Below, piece after piece: positions 43,043 to 52,798 of a DNA stretch of 64,000 nt; position 1 is the stretch's first letter, and every line of letters starts with the position of its first letter. Under the pieces are notes generated by a model, which saw nothing but the letters and a program-made list of their open reading frames with translations, had not been told where the DNA came from and searched no databases. This stretch comes from Anthropogastromicrobium sp050944455 (lineage in GTDB: Bacteria > Bacillota > Clostridia > Lachnospirales > Lachnospiraceae), in contig JBMNRC010000005.1 in NCBI GenBank assembly GCA_050944455.1, positions 59,783 to 123,782 on the forward strand, written 5' to 3'. The position numbers and the translations under genes are program-made.

Positions 43043-43489
43043 ATGGAAGTTATTTTGCTGCAGGATGTGAAGTCACTCGGAAAAGCCGGACAGACGGTTA
43101 AGGTCAACGACGGATACGCGAGGAATTTTCTGCTGAAAAAAGGCCTCGGCGTTGAGGCAACCGCGAAGAACGTCAATGAGATGAAGCTGAAGAAGGCAAA
43201 CGAGGAGAGAGTTGAGGCCGCTCACCTGCAGGATGCGCAGGACCTCGCGGGAAAGCTGGAAGGCAAAACCGTTGTCGTCAAGGTGAAGGCCGGCGAGGGC
43301 GGAAAAATTTTCGGCTCCGTCGCCGCGAAGGAAATCGCGGAGAGCGCCGAAGCCCAGCTCGGCATTGCGCTGGACAAGAAGAAGATTGTGCTCCCTGAGC
43401 CGATCAAAAACTGCGGCGCCTTTGAGGTGCCGGTCAAACTGTACCGCGATGTGACCGCAAAGCTCTCGGTTAAGGTTGAGGCGGAGTAA
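43043..43489 (+). CDS. rplI: 50S ribosomal protein L9
   Basis: 148 residues from ATG 43043 with CAGGAG upstream; the frame is open further left through a repeat array but MEVILLQDVKSLGKAG is the standard start. N-terminal RNA-binding domain, long connecting helix and C-terminal domain with GKIFGSV are complete. Confidence 0.98.
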   Translation: MEVILLQDVKSLGKAGQTVKVNDGYARNFLLKKGLGVEATAKNVNEMKLKKANEERVEAAHLQDAQDLAGKLEGKTVVVKVKAGEGGKIFGSVAAKEIAESAEAQLGIALDKKKIVLPEPIKNCGAFEVPVKLYRDVTAKLSVKVEAE

Positions 43490-43582
43490 CGGGACGGCAG
43501 TGATTGTGCCTGTCCCGGCGTTCGGCCGGAATCTCAGAAAATCGGAGTAAAAAAGGAAAACGAAAGGAGGACAGGCGGCAGC

Positions 43583-45091
43583 ATGGAGAATGAGGAAGAC
43601 ATCCGCCCGGACGGAAGGGAAAACGCCGGGGCGGAGAGCCAGCCCGGTACGATGGAGAGCCAGCCCGGTACGATGGAGAGCCAGCCCGGTACGGCGGACA
43701 GCCGGTCCGGCGGCGCGGACAGCTTCATTCCCGGAAATCCCGGGATGGCGGCCAGGGAACTGCCGTACAGCGTCGAGGCAGAGCAGTCGGTCATCGGATC
43801 GATGCTGCTGAATCCGGCGGCCATCGAGACGGCTTCCGAGATTCTGTCCCCCGAGGATTTTTACCAGCGCCAGTACGGAATCATCTACCAGGCGATCTGC
43901 GAACTTTATAACGGAGGGATCGCGGTGGACATGGTCTCCCTCCAGGAACACCTCAAGGGAAAGGATCTTCCGCCGGAAGCCTGTTCGCTGGAGTTTTTCC
44001 GGGAACTTGTCAACATGGTCCCGACTTCCGCCAACATCAAATATTACGCGCAGATTGTCTATGACAAGTCCCTTCTGCGCCGCCTGATCCAGGCCTGTAA
44101 GGAGATTGAGCAGGACTGCTACGCACAGGAGCAGGAAATTCCGGAGATCTGCGGGACTGCGGAGAAAAAGATCTTCACGATCCTCGATCAGCGCAAGACG
44201 CAGGAATTTGAGCCGATCAGCATCACGGTCTCGAAGGTGATCGACAAGATCGCGAAGGCCTCGCTGCAGAAGAGCTCCGTGACGGGCGTCCCCACCGGCT
44301 TCACGGACCTGGACCGCCAGACTTCCGGCATGCAGCCTTCCGACCTGATCCTCGTCGCGGCCCGCCCGTCCATGGGCAAGACCGCGTTTATCCTGAACAT
44401 GGCCCGGAACATGATTCTGCACGGATACAGGATCGCGATTTTCTCCCTGGAGATGTCGAAGGAGCAGCTGGTCAACCGGCTGCTCTCGATGGAATCCAAC
44501 GTGGACAGCCAGGTTTTAAGAAACGGAAACCTGACCGACAGCGACTGGGACAACGTGGTTGAGGCTTCCAGCGAGATCTCCGAGTGGCCGCTTGTGATCG
44601 ACGACACCCCCGGCATCACGGTATCCGAGCTCCGCACCAGGTGCCGCAGGTACAAGCTGGAACACGGGCTTGACTGCATCATGATCGACTACCTCCAGCT
44701 GATGAGCGGCAGCGGCGCGCGCAACGAGGAGAGCCGCCAGCAGGAGATTTCCTCGATCTCCCGTTCCCTGAAGGCGCTCGCCCGCGAGCTCAATGTTCCG
44801 GTGATCGCCTGCTCCCAGCTTTCCCGCGCGCCTGAGCTGCGCACGGAACACCGCCCGATGCTCTCGGATCTTCGTGAATCCGGCGCGATCGAGCAGGACG
44901 CCGACGTCGTCATGTTCCTGTACCGCGACGAATACTACAATAAGGAATCTCCCAGCAAAGGTATCACCGAGGTGATCGTCGCCAAGCAGAGAAACGGCCC
45001 CATCGGGACGGTTGAGCTGGTATGGCTGGCGAATCTCACGCGCTACGCGAACAAGAGCTATGATACGGATCTTCCGGACGTGGTGAGATGA
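43583..45091 (+). CDS. dnaB: Replicative DNA helicase DnaB
   Basis: 502 residues from ATG 43583 with AAAGGAGG upstream. The N-terminal helicase-loader domain starts near residue 57 (LPYSVEAEQSVIGSMLL), and the RecA-like motor has Walker A ARPSMGKTAF near 260 and the DYLQLM motif. It unwinds DNA ahead of the fork as a hexamer. The first 55 residues are an extra low-complexity extension carrying three exact 7-residue repeats (ESQPGTM, ESQPGTM, ESQPGTA; 21 bp each at 43634-43696). Normal DnaB begins near LPYS, so this is an addition. ATG 43748 in frame (GMAAREL) could be an internal start. Confidence 0.96.
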   Translation: MENEEDIRPDGRENAGAESQPGTMESQPGTMESQPGTADSRSGGADSFIPGNPGMAARELPYSVEAEQSVIGSMLLNPAAIETASEILSPEDFYQRQYGIIYQAICELYNGGIAVDMVSLQEHLKGKDLPPEACSLEFFRELVNMVPTSANIKYYAQIVYDKSLLRRLIQACKEIEQDCYAQEQEIPEICGTAEKKIFTILDQRKTQEFEPISITVSKVIDKIAKASLQKSSVTGVPTGFTDLDRQTSGMQPSDLILVAARPSMGKTAFILNMARNMILHGYRIAIFSLEMSKEQLVNRLLSMESNVDSQVLRNGNLTDSDWDNVVEASSEISEWPLVIDDTPGITVSELRTRCRRYKLEHGLDCIMIDYLQLMSGSGARNEESRQQEISSISRSLKALARELNVPVIACSQLSRAPELRTEHRPMLSDLRESGAIEQDADVVMFLYRDEYYNKESPSKGITEVIVAKQRNGPIGTVELVWLANLTRYANKSYDTDLPDVVR

Positions 45092-45132
45092 CCGCTGCGC
45101 TGCCAGCGTAATCAGCAGAGATTTGCTCCCGG

Positions 45133-45213
45133 GATTTGTCCAGGGGAACCGCTCTTGGAGATTTGTCCAGGGGAACTGCTCTTGGAGATTTGTCCAAGGG
45201 AACTGCTCCCGGA
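45133..45213. repeat. 27-bp tandem repeats after dnaB
   Basis: GATTTGTCC starts at 45133, 45160 and 45187; the unit is GATTTGTCCAGGGGAACTGC plus TCTTGGA. A degenerate half unit precedes at 45120. No gene is seen between dnaB and the convergent lipoprotein gene. Confidence 0.9.
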
Positions 45214-45237
45214 TCTGCGATGGATAAAAATCAACAG

Positions 45238-45316
45238 AAAACCCGCCCCCGAAAAGCGGCTTCTGAAGGCATTGCGGCCTGTCAGTTCCGTCTTTCGGGG
45301 GCGGGCTGTTTTTGTT
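45238..45316. terminator. Long-stem terminator between dnaB and the transglutaminase-like gene
   Basis: CCCGCCCCCGAAA pairs with TTTCGGGGGCGGG across a loop of about 45 nt, with CTGTTTTTG on the plus side and TTTTCTG on the minus side. It probably serves both convergent genes. Confidence 0.8.
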
Positions 45317-45337
45317 CAGCCGCGGCCGGCCGAACCG

Positions 45338-47044
45338 TCAGCTGAAGTCCAGAACCATAAAGAGAATATTCTGGTCGGAATAGTCGAAGGTCGTCACCTG
45401 GCACGACGCCGCGTTCCAGTTGAGGCACTCCGACAGCCAGGAGGAGGATGCCTCCTTGGCGGCGGCGTAATCCTCCGCGCTTTCGAAGCGGATGTTGATG
45501 ATTCCCGTTCCCGCCTGAAGGGCCGCGTCCGCCTGAGCCTTGAACAGGGCGGAAGCGTCGCTGCCGGCGGAAATCCAGCAGCCGGAGCGGACATGATAGT
45601 TCTGCGCCCAGCTCACCGTCTCGGGGATGCCCAGCTGCGTGTACAGTTTGTCCGCCGGGTAGGGATCGTCCGCGATGGCAGATTCCGGAACGTTGAAGAA
45701 GGCGTAGCTGGATGTATGCTGGACCCCGTTGGTTTCATTGTCGTCGTAGGTGGGATCCGTGTTGCAGTAGGTTCCGTCCAGGTTCAGGACAACCCAGGCG
45801 TGGTCGGAACCCGTAACCACAGAGCTCTCGATGCCGAAGCTGCGGAGAACCCAAACCAGCGCCTTGGCGCGGCCGTCGCACTTGGCCGCCCCGGCGATCA
45901 GGGCTCCGAAAGCAGTGGATGCGTATTCGGCGTCGACACTGTACGCGCAGTTTTCAATGATATAGTTGGTGACCGCAAGTTCCGCCTGATATCCGTCGTA
46001 CCCGTCCAGCTGGCTGTGGAAACTGCTGATCAGCGCCTGGATGGTTGTGTACTGGGAAATCATCTCGTCCCGGGTGAGATTGTAACTGGGGATTACGCTG
46101 TGGACATTGCTGAGCAGGTCGGTGTTCTGCTGCCAGCTGCTTCCCATCTGGAGAAGCTCAGGGCATTCTTCGATCATCAGCTGCATCAGCGTCTCGACCT
46201 CTGAGCTGGTCAGCGGAACCGGAAGCTCGATCTGCTCTTCAAAAGCCATGAGACCGCTGTAGATCGCGTAAAAATCAGTAAGTTCGTCAGCTGTGAGCTT
46301 CGGGATGAAAATGCTGTATTCCTCGTACAGGGGAGACTGCGGCAGAACGTCCGAGGCGTCTCCTTCCGGGTTGGCGTCCGCTGCGGACTGGGAAGCGGAG
46401 GCAATCCCGTCGCCCTCCGGGTTGGCGTCCGCTGCGGACTGGGAGGCAGAGGCAAGGCCATCGCCTTCCGGATTCTGAACCGCGGTCTGGGTTGTGACAG
46501 CTCCCGCCGAAGCAGCCGCCGCAGACGCAGCGGCGGCCTGCGCGGATGCACTGTCGGTGGCGGCCGCGGAAGCAGCGGCGGCCTGTGCGGATGCACTGTC
46601 GGTGACGGCCGCGGAAGCAGCGGAGGTCTGCGCGGATGCTGTGTCGGAAGCGGCTGTGGAGGCAGCAGCGGCCTGCGCGGCTGCGCTGTCGGTGGCGGCC
46701 GCGGAAGCAGCGGCGGTCTGCGCGGCTGCAGTGTCGGAAGCCGCCGCGGAAGCAGCGGCGGTCTGTGCGGCTGCAGTGTCAGAAGCGGCTGTGGAGGCAG
46801 CGGCGGCGGTCTGCGCGGCTGCACTGTCGGAAGCTGCGGAAGCGGCTGCCGTTGTATCAGAAAGATTTGCGGCAGTCGGGGAAAGTACCGGAACGTCAGC
46901 ATCTCCGGCCGCAGGCGGAAGCGTGGCGCCAGCCGCCAGGTACTCGTCAGTCATCGTCACCAGGTTTCCGCATCCGGAAAGCGGAAGAACGGAAGCCACA
47001 GTGAGAGCCAGCAGCAGTTTTTTCAGGTTTTGTCTTCTCTTCAT
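45338..47044 (-). CDS. Transglutaminase-like lipoprotein with Ala-rich repeat stalk
   Basis: 568 residues from ATG 47044. Lipobox LPLSGC with lipidated Cys25, so anchored on the outer face of the membrane. Residues about 62-185 are tandem AAASDTAAAQT-type repeats (mostly 10 or 15 residues), followed by GDGLASASQSAADANPE repeats. The C-terminal transglutaminase-like domain has Cys389 in KCDGRAKA, His415 in SDHAWVVLN and Asp near 430 in NTDPTYDD, a complete triad. Similar Clostridia lipoproteins are probably cysteine proteases or isopeptidases at the cell surface, substrate unknown. The repeats would act as a flexible spacer through the wall. Confidence 0.85.
   Translation of the reverse strand: MKRRQNLKKLLLALTVASVLPLSGCGNLVTMTDEYLAAGATLPPAAGDADVPVLSPTAANLSDTTAAASAASDSAAAQTAAAASTAASDTAAAQTAAASAAASDTAAAQTAAASAAATDSAAAQAAAASTAASDTASAQTSAASAAVTDSASAQAAAASAAATDSASAQAAAASAAAASAGAVTTQTAVQNPEGDGLASASQSAADANPEGDGIASASQSAADANPEGDASDVLPQSPLYEEYSIFIPKLTADELTDFYAIYSGLMAFEEQIELPVPLTSSEVETLMQLMIEECPELLQMGSSWQQNTDLLSNVHSVIPSYNLTRDEMISQYTTIQALISSFHSQLDGYDGYQAELAVTNYIIENCAYSVDAEYASTAFGALIAGAAKCDGRAKALVWVLRSFGIESSVVTGSDHAWVVLNLDGTYCNTDPTYDDNETNGVQHTSSYAFFNVPESAIADDPYPADKLYTQLGIPETVSWAQNYHVRSGCWISAGSDASALFKAQADAALQAGTGIINIRFESAEDYAAAKEASSSWLSECLNWNAASCQVTTFDYSDQNILFMVLDFS
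46490..46860. repeat. Coding tandem repeats of the Ala-rich stalk
   Basis: Units such as GCGGCGGTCTGCGCGGCTGC-AGTGTCGGAAGC recur with 30- and 45-bp steps, all in the lipoprotein reading frame. Confidence 0.85.
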
Positions 47045-47175
47045 CTATCTGTCATCCCTCAGTAGGAGTACTTCTCCGCGAACGGCCACAATGCCGGGTT
47101 CGCTGTCGGTATGGACATAAGTTTTCTTATCATATTGTACAACATCCCTTCCGGGCGGGCAATAGCGGTAAACAC

Positions 47176-47340
47176 AGCGGCCAACCCGCCCGGGCCTGAG
47201 CATCAGCGCACGGAAGCCGACCATGCCGAGGCCGAGATGGCTTTCCGCCCCGGCCTGAGCATCAGCGGAAAGGCACGACTGAGACGCGGCCAACCCGCCC
47301 CTGCTGAACTCGTCGTCTGGCGGGCATGGCTGAGCCTCAG
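47176..47340. repeat. 55-bp degenerate repeats upstream of murC
   Basis: GCGGCCAACCCGCCC occurs at 47177 and 47286. GGCCTGAGCATCAGCG occurs at 47193 and 47251. They form about three units of 54-55 bp. No gene is seen in 47045-47511. Confidence 0.75.
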
Positions 47341-47366
47341 CCGTCTTGCGCCGATTTTACGTGCTA

Positions 47367-47394
47367 TTTACTTTTGACGGTTTTTGTGTATACT
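47367..47394 (+). promoter_or_regulatory. Promoter of murC
   Basis: TTTACT, 16-nt spacer, TATACT at 47389-47394. The leader before murC is about 115 nt. Confidence 0.6.
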
Positions 47395-47511
47395 TTAAGT
47401 GCATTTGGGGGTAAGTCTGCCCTTTTGCGCATAATCGGCGCCTGTCGCGGCGCTTTCATGGATATTTCAGATGTACTGCCCTGTTTTCAGGATTACAGGA
47501 GGCATAAGTTT

Positions 47512-48894
47512 ATGTACCAGATCAGTATGGACAAGCCATGCCATGTCCATTTTATCGGCATCGGCGGAATCAGTATGAGCGGAATCGCCCAGATTCTCCT
47601 GAGCCGCGGTTTTACTGTCAGCGGATCCGATTCCCGCGAATCCCCCCTCACGCAAAAACTTGAACAGCTCGGTGCACGGGTGTTTTACGGCCAGAAAGCG
47701 GAGAATATCCCGGCGGATACCGATGTTGTCGTTTACAGCGCGGCCATCCACCCAGATAACCCGGAGTACGCCGGCGCTGTCAGCCGCGGGCTTCCGATGC
47801 TGAGAAGAGCCCAGCTTCTGGGCCAGATGATGGATTACTACAAGGAGGCCGTGAACGTCGCCGGAACACACGGAAAGACGACGACCACCTCGCTGATCTC
47901 CGAAGTAATGCTGGAAGCGGGCAAAGATCCGACCATCAGCGTCGGCGGGATTCTTCCGTCGATCGGCGGAAATGTCCGCATCGGCGGAAACCAGTACTTC
48001 ATCGCCGAAGCCTGCGAGTACACCAACAGTTTTCTGTTCTTCCGCCCGACCGCGAACGTTGTGCTCAACGTCGAGGCCGATCATCTTGATTTCTTCAAAA
48101 ATCTGGACGATATCCGCCATTCTTTCCGAAAATTCTGCGAGCTTGTTCCCGAGAGAGGGTTCCTGGTCATCAACAGCGGGATCAGGGATCTTTCCTATTT
48201 TACGGACGGCCTGAAGTGCCGGGTGATCACTTTCGGATGGGATCCGGATTCCGATTACACGGCAAAGGATGTTACCTATGACGAATTTGCCCACCCGTCT
48301 TTTACTGTGGTGAAAAAGGGGACGGGCGAGGTCGGCCGGGTCGTCATGCGCATCCCGGGCGAGCACAACGTGCTGAACGCGCTGGCGGCGCTTGCCGTCT
48401 GCGACCAGTACGGCATTCCGATGGCGGCTATAGAAAAGGGAATTTCCAATTTCACCGGCACGGAGCGCAGATTTGAGCGCAAGGGCGTCTGGAACGGCGT
48501 GACCGTTGTCGACGATTACGCGCACCATCCGCAGGAGATCGAGGCGACGCTGAAGACGGCTCTCAGATGTCCGCACAAGACGCTGTGGTGCGTGTTCCAG
48601 CCGCACACTTATACCAGGACGAAGGCGCTGATGGACGACTTCGCGAAAGCGCTGTCGCTCGCGGACAAGGTTGTCCTGGCAAAGATTTTCCCGGCCAGGG
48701 AGACGGATACGCTGGGCATCAGCGCGGACGACGTGCGCAGAAAAGTGGAGGCGCTCGGGAAGCCCTCCTGGTATTTCGAGACGTTTGAGGACATCGAAAA
48801 ATTCTTAAGGGAAAACTGCGTGCCCGGAGATCTTCTCATCACAATGGGCGCCGGTGACGTCTGGAAGGTCGGGGAAGACCTGGTCAGACAATGA
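47512..48894 (+). CDS. murC: UDP-N-acetylmuramate--L-alanine ligase
   Basis: 460 residues from ATG 47512 with AGGAGG nine bases upstream. N-terminal UDP-binding domain (HFIGIGGISMSGIA), ATP-binding loop GTHGKTTTTS, central EACEY motif and C-terminal DDYAHHP complete the Mur ligase set. It adds L-alanine to UDP-MurNAc in peptidoglycan precursor synthesis in the cytoplasm. The gene is not in a mur/fts cluster here. Confidence 0.98.
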   Translation: MYQISMDKPCHVHFIGIGGISMSGIAQILLSRGFTVSGSDSRESPLTQKLEQLGARVFYGQKAENIPADTDVVVYSAAIHPDNPEYAGAVSRGLPMLRRAQLLGQMMDYYKEAVNVAGTHGKTTTTSLISEVMLEAGKDPTISVGGILPSIGGNVRIGGNQYFIAEACEYTNSFLFFRPTANVVLNVEADHLDFFKNLDDIRHSFRKFCELVPERGFLVINSGIRDLSYFTDGLKCRVITFGWDPDSDYTAKDVTYDEFAHPSFTVVKKGTGEVGRVVMRIPGEHNVLNALAALAVCDQYGIPMAAIEKGISNFTGTERRFERKGVWNGVTVVDDYAHHPQEIEATLKTALRCPHKTLWCVFQPHTYTRTKALMDDFAKALSLADKVVLAKIFPARETDTLGISADDVRRKVEALGKPSWYFETFEDIEKFLRENCVPGDLLITMGAGDVWKVGEDLVRQ

Positions 48895-48993
48895 CTTTCC
48901 GGGAGTTCCGCAGTCTCACCGGGTGAGAAGCCAGAAAATCTAATCAGGAAAATTCGTTCAGCAATTCCGAGCCAGGAAGAAAACGGAGGGAAC

Positions 48994-50202
48994 ATGGCAG
49001 ACGATCACAACCTTGAAACGATCCCCTATGGAACTCTTGGACTGATTCCCCTTTCCAGCGCAAAGGAAATCGGGCAGAAAGTAGACCGGTATCTGGTTGA
49101 GTGGCGCAACCGGCGCGACCATGATTACATGTCCAGCCTGTATTACTGCGACTACCGCAAGGACAGCTATATCGTCAGGGCCTCGACGCCGCGTTTCGGC
49201 TCAGGCGAAGGCAAGGGCGTGCTGGAGGAATCCGTCAGAGGCTACGACCTGTACATTCTGGTCGACGTCTGCAACTACAGCCTTACCTATTCGCTCCGCG
49301 GGCATGTCAACCACATGTCTCCCGACGACCATTACGCGGATCTCAAGCGGATTATCGCCGCAGTTGAAGGCAAGGCAAAGCGGGTAAACGTGATCATGCC
49401 GTTCCTGTACGAGAGCCGCCAGCACAGGCGCCAGGCGCGCGAGTCGCTGGACTGCGCGATGGCTCTCCAGGAACTCACCAAGATGGGCGTCGCGAATATC
49501 ATCACCTTTGACGCGCACGACGCCCGGGTGCAGAACGCGATCCCGAGAAACATGTTCGAGAGCGTTCCCTGCACCTACCAGTTCATCAAAGCTCTTCTCC
49601 GCGAGGAGCCGGACATTGTGATCGACAAGGATCATCTGATGGTGATCAGCCCGGACGAGGGCGGCATGGGCCGCGCGGTCAAGATGGCCAACTATCTGGG
49701 CGTCGATATGGGTATGTTCTACAAGAGAAGGGACTATACCACGGTCGTGGACGGCAAGAACCCGATCGTCGCCCATGAGTTCCTGGGCAGCGACGTCGCC
49801 GGAAAAGACGTCTTCATCCTCGATGATATGATCTCCTCCGGCGAGAGCATGCTGGACGTCGCCAGACAGCTCAAGCGGCGCAAGGCCCGCCATGTGTACG
49901 GGGCGGCGACTTTCGGGCTGTTCACGGGCGGCCTGGCAAGTTTCGATCAGGCGTACGAGGACGGGATTATTGACAAGATTTTCACCACCAACCTGATTTA
50001 CCAGCGCCCGGAACTCCTGACAAGGCCGTATTACGCGAATGTCGATCTCAGCAAATACATTGCCCTCCTGATCGATCATCTCAATCATAACGTTTCCCTG
50101 CACGACCTGCTGATTCCCACAGACCGCATCAACCGCATTCTGGAGAAGCACCGCGCAAGCCTCGCGGCCGGAAGCCAGCCGGAGACGCCGGCTCAGCAGT
50201 GA
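48994..50202 (+). CDS. prs: Ribose-phosphate pyrophosphokinase (PRPP synthetase)
   Basis: 402 residues from ATG 48994 with CGGAGGG upstream. The long Clostridia form is about 80 residues larger than E. coli Prs, with an extended N-terminal domain. ATP-loop region MPFLYESRQHRR, metal-binding FDAHDARVQNA and PRPP loop VFILDDMISSGESML are present. It makes PRPP from ribose-5-phosphate and ATP for nucleotide, His and Trp synthesis, and for Hpt in this window. Confidence 0.95.
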   Translation: MADDHNLETIPYGTLGLIPLSSAKEIGQKVDRYLVEWRNRRDHDYMSSLYYCDYRKDSYIVRASTPRFGSGEGKGVLEESVRGYDLYILVDVCNYSLTYSLRGHVNHMSPDDHYADLKRIIAAVEGKAKRVNVIMPFLYESRQHRRQARESLDCAMALQELTKMGVANIITFDAHDARVQNAIPRNMFESVPCTYQFIKALLREEPDIVIDKDHLMVISPDEGGMGRAVKMANYLGVDMGMFYKRRDYTTVVDGKNPIVAHEFLGSDVAGKDVFILDDMISSGESMLDVARQLKRRKARHVYGAATFGLFTGGLASFDQAYEDGIIDKIFTTNLIYQRPELLTRPYYANVDLSKYIALLIDHLNHNVSLHDLLIPTDRINRILEKHRASLAAGSQPETPAQQ

Positions 50203-50251
50203 CAGGCATGCCTGACGGCGCCTGTCAGCCCCAACAATAAGAGGTACAGCG

Positions 50252-51964
50252 ATGGCACAGATAACCAAAAGATATTCGGGTGTTCTGGCTCACCCGACCA
50301 GTTTCCCTTCTCCGTACGGGATCGGGGATTTCGGGAAGGGAGCGTATGATTTTATCAGTTTTCTGACGGCGGCGGGCCAGTCTGTCTGGCAGATCCTTCC
50401 GCTTGGGCCGACGGGCTTCGGGGATTCTCCGTATCAGGCCTTCTCCGCGTTTGCGGGACAGCCGCTCCTGATCAGCCCGGATTTTCTGGTGAGGGACGGA
50501 TATCTCTCGGGGGAAGATCTGAAAGATTATCCGCAGTTTGATCCGAACCATATCTACTACGGAGATGTGATTCCGGCGAAGACGCGGGTCCTGCGCCTTT
50601 CCTACCGGCATTTCCTGACCCGCGGTACGGAAGAGCAGAAGAAGGCGTTTTCGCGCTTCTGCGATGAGGAAGCGTACTGGCTGGACGATTACGCGCTGTT
50701 CATGGCGGCGAAGGACGAACACGGCGGCGCTTCCTGGCTTGAGTGGGACGATGAAATCCGGGATCCGGACGAGGAAATCAAAGAGCGCTGGAAGCAGAAG
50801 CTCTTTGAGAACTTTAATTATTACCGCTATATCCAGTACCTGTTTTTCGGCCAGTGGAAAGCCCTCAAACAATTCGCCAATATCAATGGCATTACCGTGG
50901 TAGGAGACATCCCGATCTTCGTCTCCCCTGACAGCGCCGACGTGTGGGCGCACAGGGAACTGTTCCAGCTGGAGAAGGACGGCTATCCGACCGTCGTCGC
51001 CGGGGTACCGCCGGATTATTTCTCCGCCACCGGGCAGCTGTGGGGCAACCCGCTGTATGACTGGGATTACCACAAAAAGACGGGATATGCCTGGTGGATC
51101 AGCCGCATCAGAAGCCAGCTCCGGCTGGTCGACAAACTGCGCATCGACCATTTCCGCGGATTTGAGAAATATTACGCGATTCCGTACGGAGAAAAAACCG
51201 CAATGCACGGCCACTGGAGAAAGGGGCCGGGTGCGGATCTTTTCAGGGCTCTGCAGGCGGCGCTCGGGAAGGAAATTCCCATCTGGGCGGAGGATCTGGG
51301 CATCATCACCCCGAAGGTGGAAGCCCTGCGGGATGAATTCGGCTTCCCGGGAATGAAAGTGCTTCAGTTCGCCTTCAGCAATCCGAAGGACAACGGGCTG
51401 ATGCCGTACCGTTTCAGCACGGAGCACTGCATCTGCTACACCGGGACGCATGACAACGATACGACGCTCGGCTGGTATATGAACCTTTCGCCGAAAGCCC
51501 AGGACCGCGTGCGCAGATATCTCAACACGGACGGGCGCATCATCAGCTGGGATATGATCCGCCTTGCCATGTCGACGACGGCAGAGTACAGCATCTATCC
51601 GATCCAGGATCTTCTGGGATTCGGAAGCGACTGCCGCATGAACACGCCGGGAGTTCCGGCGGGGAACTGGGCTTTCCGCTTCCGCGCGGATCACCTGAAC
51701 CGCGGAATGGCCGAGAACCTGCGCCGGATGACGGAACTGTTCGGCAGGCTCCCGGGAAAGGAAGCCGGGGACGAAACAGAAACCGAAAAGGAGCAGACGG
51801 GGAAATCCCCGGAAACGGCGGACGCGAAAAAGGACGGCCCGTCATACGATCCTTACGATCCGGAACTGATTGAAGAGCCCTGGTACCGCGAGGAAGACAT
51901 CGTGTTCGGAGATGAGGACGACGGCGAAACCAGCGGTCCGGCCGGGAAAGAAGACGGCCAATGA
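50252..51964 (+). CDS. malQ: 4-alpha-glucanotransferase (amylomaltase, GH77)
   Basis: 570 residues from ATG 50252. Starts with RYSGVLAHPTSFPSPYGIGDFG; nucleophile Asp in LRIDHFRGFEKYYAIP, acid/base Glu in IWAEDLGIITP, third acid in YTGTHDNDTTLGW. It transfers maltosyl chains between maltodextrins. Core GH77 ends near residue 500; the remaining 70 residues are a Glu/Asp/Lys-rich tail that other MalQ proteins lack. The stop overlaps plsC in ATGA. Functionally it matches the GH13 enzyme at 30361, although the genes are far apart. Confidence 0.96.
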   Translation: MAQITKRYSGVLAHPTSFPSPYGIGDFGKGAYDFISFLTAAGQSVWQILPLGPTGFGDSPYQAFSAFAGQPLLISPDFLVRDGYLSGEDLKDYPQFDPNHIYYGDVIPAKTRVLRLSYRHFLTRGTEEQKKAFSRFCDEEAYWLDDYALFMAAKDEHGGASWLEWDDEIRDPDEEIKERWKQKLFENFNYYRYIQYLFFGQWKALKQFANINGITVVGDIPIFVSPDSADVWAHRELFQLEKDGYPTVVAGVPPDYFSATGQLWGNPLYDWDYHKKTGYAWWISRIRSQLRLVDKLRIDHFRGFEKYYAIPYGEKTAMHGHWRKGPGADLFRALQAALGKEIPIWAEDLGIITPKVEALRDEFGFPGMKVLQFAFSNPKDNGLMPYRFSTEHCICYTGTHDNDTTLGWYMNLSPKAQDRVRRYLNTDGRIISWDMIRLAMSTTAEYSIYPIQDLLGFGSDCRMNTPGVPAGNWAFRFRADHLNRGMAENLRRMTELFGRLPGKEAGDETETEKEQTGKSPETADAKKDGPSYDPYDPELIEEPWYREEDIVFGDEDDGETSGPAGKEDGQ

Positions 51965-52770
51965 TACGAATGATCATCGGCGTTATTTACGCCGCCCTGT
52001 TTTTTATCATCGGGATGCCGGTCCAGCTTGTTCTGTACCTGATCGGCCGCAAAAATGAAAACCTCCGCGACCGCGGCGCGCGCCGGGTCGTTCAGTTCGG
52101 ATGCAGAGGGCTTCTTGCCATCTGCGGCGTCAAGGTGAAGGTGGAAGGCGCGGAAAACCTGCCGAAAGACGGGGAGGCCGTGCTTTACGTCGGCAACCAT
52201 CGCAGCTTTTTCGACGTGTTCGTCGGCTATCCGTATTTTCCGTCGGTCACGGGCTATGTGGCCAAAAAGGAATTTGCCGTATTCTGGCCCCTGAGATACT
52301 GGGTCATTCTGGTCCGCGGCGTCTTTATCGACCGCAATGACATGAAACAGTCCATGAAGGCGATCGTCGAGGCGATCCAGAATGTCAAAAAGGGCATTTC
52401 CATGGTGATCTATCCGGAAGGCACCCGCTCCCGCGGGGAAAGCGAACTGGATATGCTCCCGTTCAAGGAAGGCAGTATGAAAATCGCCGAAAAGGCGCGC
52501 TGCCCGGTGATCCCGATGGCCATGACCCACACGCAGGATATTTTTGAAAAGCAGTTTCCGCTGGTGAAGCCGCAGCATGTGACTCTGCGGTTCGGAGAAC
52601 CGGTGGATCTGTCCGCTCTTCCCAAAGAGGAGAGAAAATTCTCCGGAAATCTGATGCGGGATAAAATCCGCGGCATGCTGGAAGAGATGCTTGCGGAGGA
52701 AAACACCGAAAACCAGAAGAATACCGATCAGGGCAAAGGCAGTCATCAGGCAGACAGCCGCCAGGAATAG
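51961..52770 (+). CDS. plsC: 1-acyl-sn-glycerol-3-phosphate acyltransferase (PlsC family)
   Basis: 269 residues from ATG 51961, overlapping the malQ stop by four bases. One N-terminal membrane helix (about 3-24) is followed by motif I NHRSFFD (HX4D), the RGVFIDRND motif and YPEGTRSR. It acylates lysophosphatidic acid to phosphatidic acid at the membrane. Together with PlsY at 11647 the window encodes both early acyl-transfer steps. The C-terminal 20 residues are hydrophilic. Confidence 0.94.
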   Translation: MIRMIIGVIYAALFFIIGMPVQLVLYLIGRKNENLRDRGARRVVQFGCRGLLAICGVKVKVEGAENLPKDGEAVLYVGNHRSFFDVFVGYPYFPSVTGYVAKKEFAVFWPLRYWVILVRGVFIDRNDMKQSMKAIVEAIQNVKKGISMVIYPEGTRSRGESELDMLPFKEGSMKIAEKARCPVIPMAMTHTQDIFEKQFPLVKPQHVTLRFGEPVDLSALPKEERKFSGNLMRDKIRGMLEEMLAEENTENQKNTDQGKGSHQADSRQE

Positions 52771-52798
52771 CTGTCAGCGATAAAGTTATCAGAAAAGT

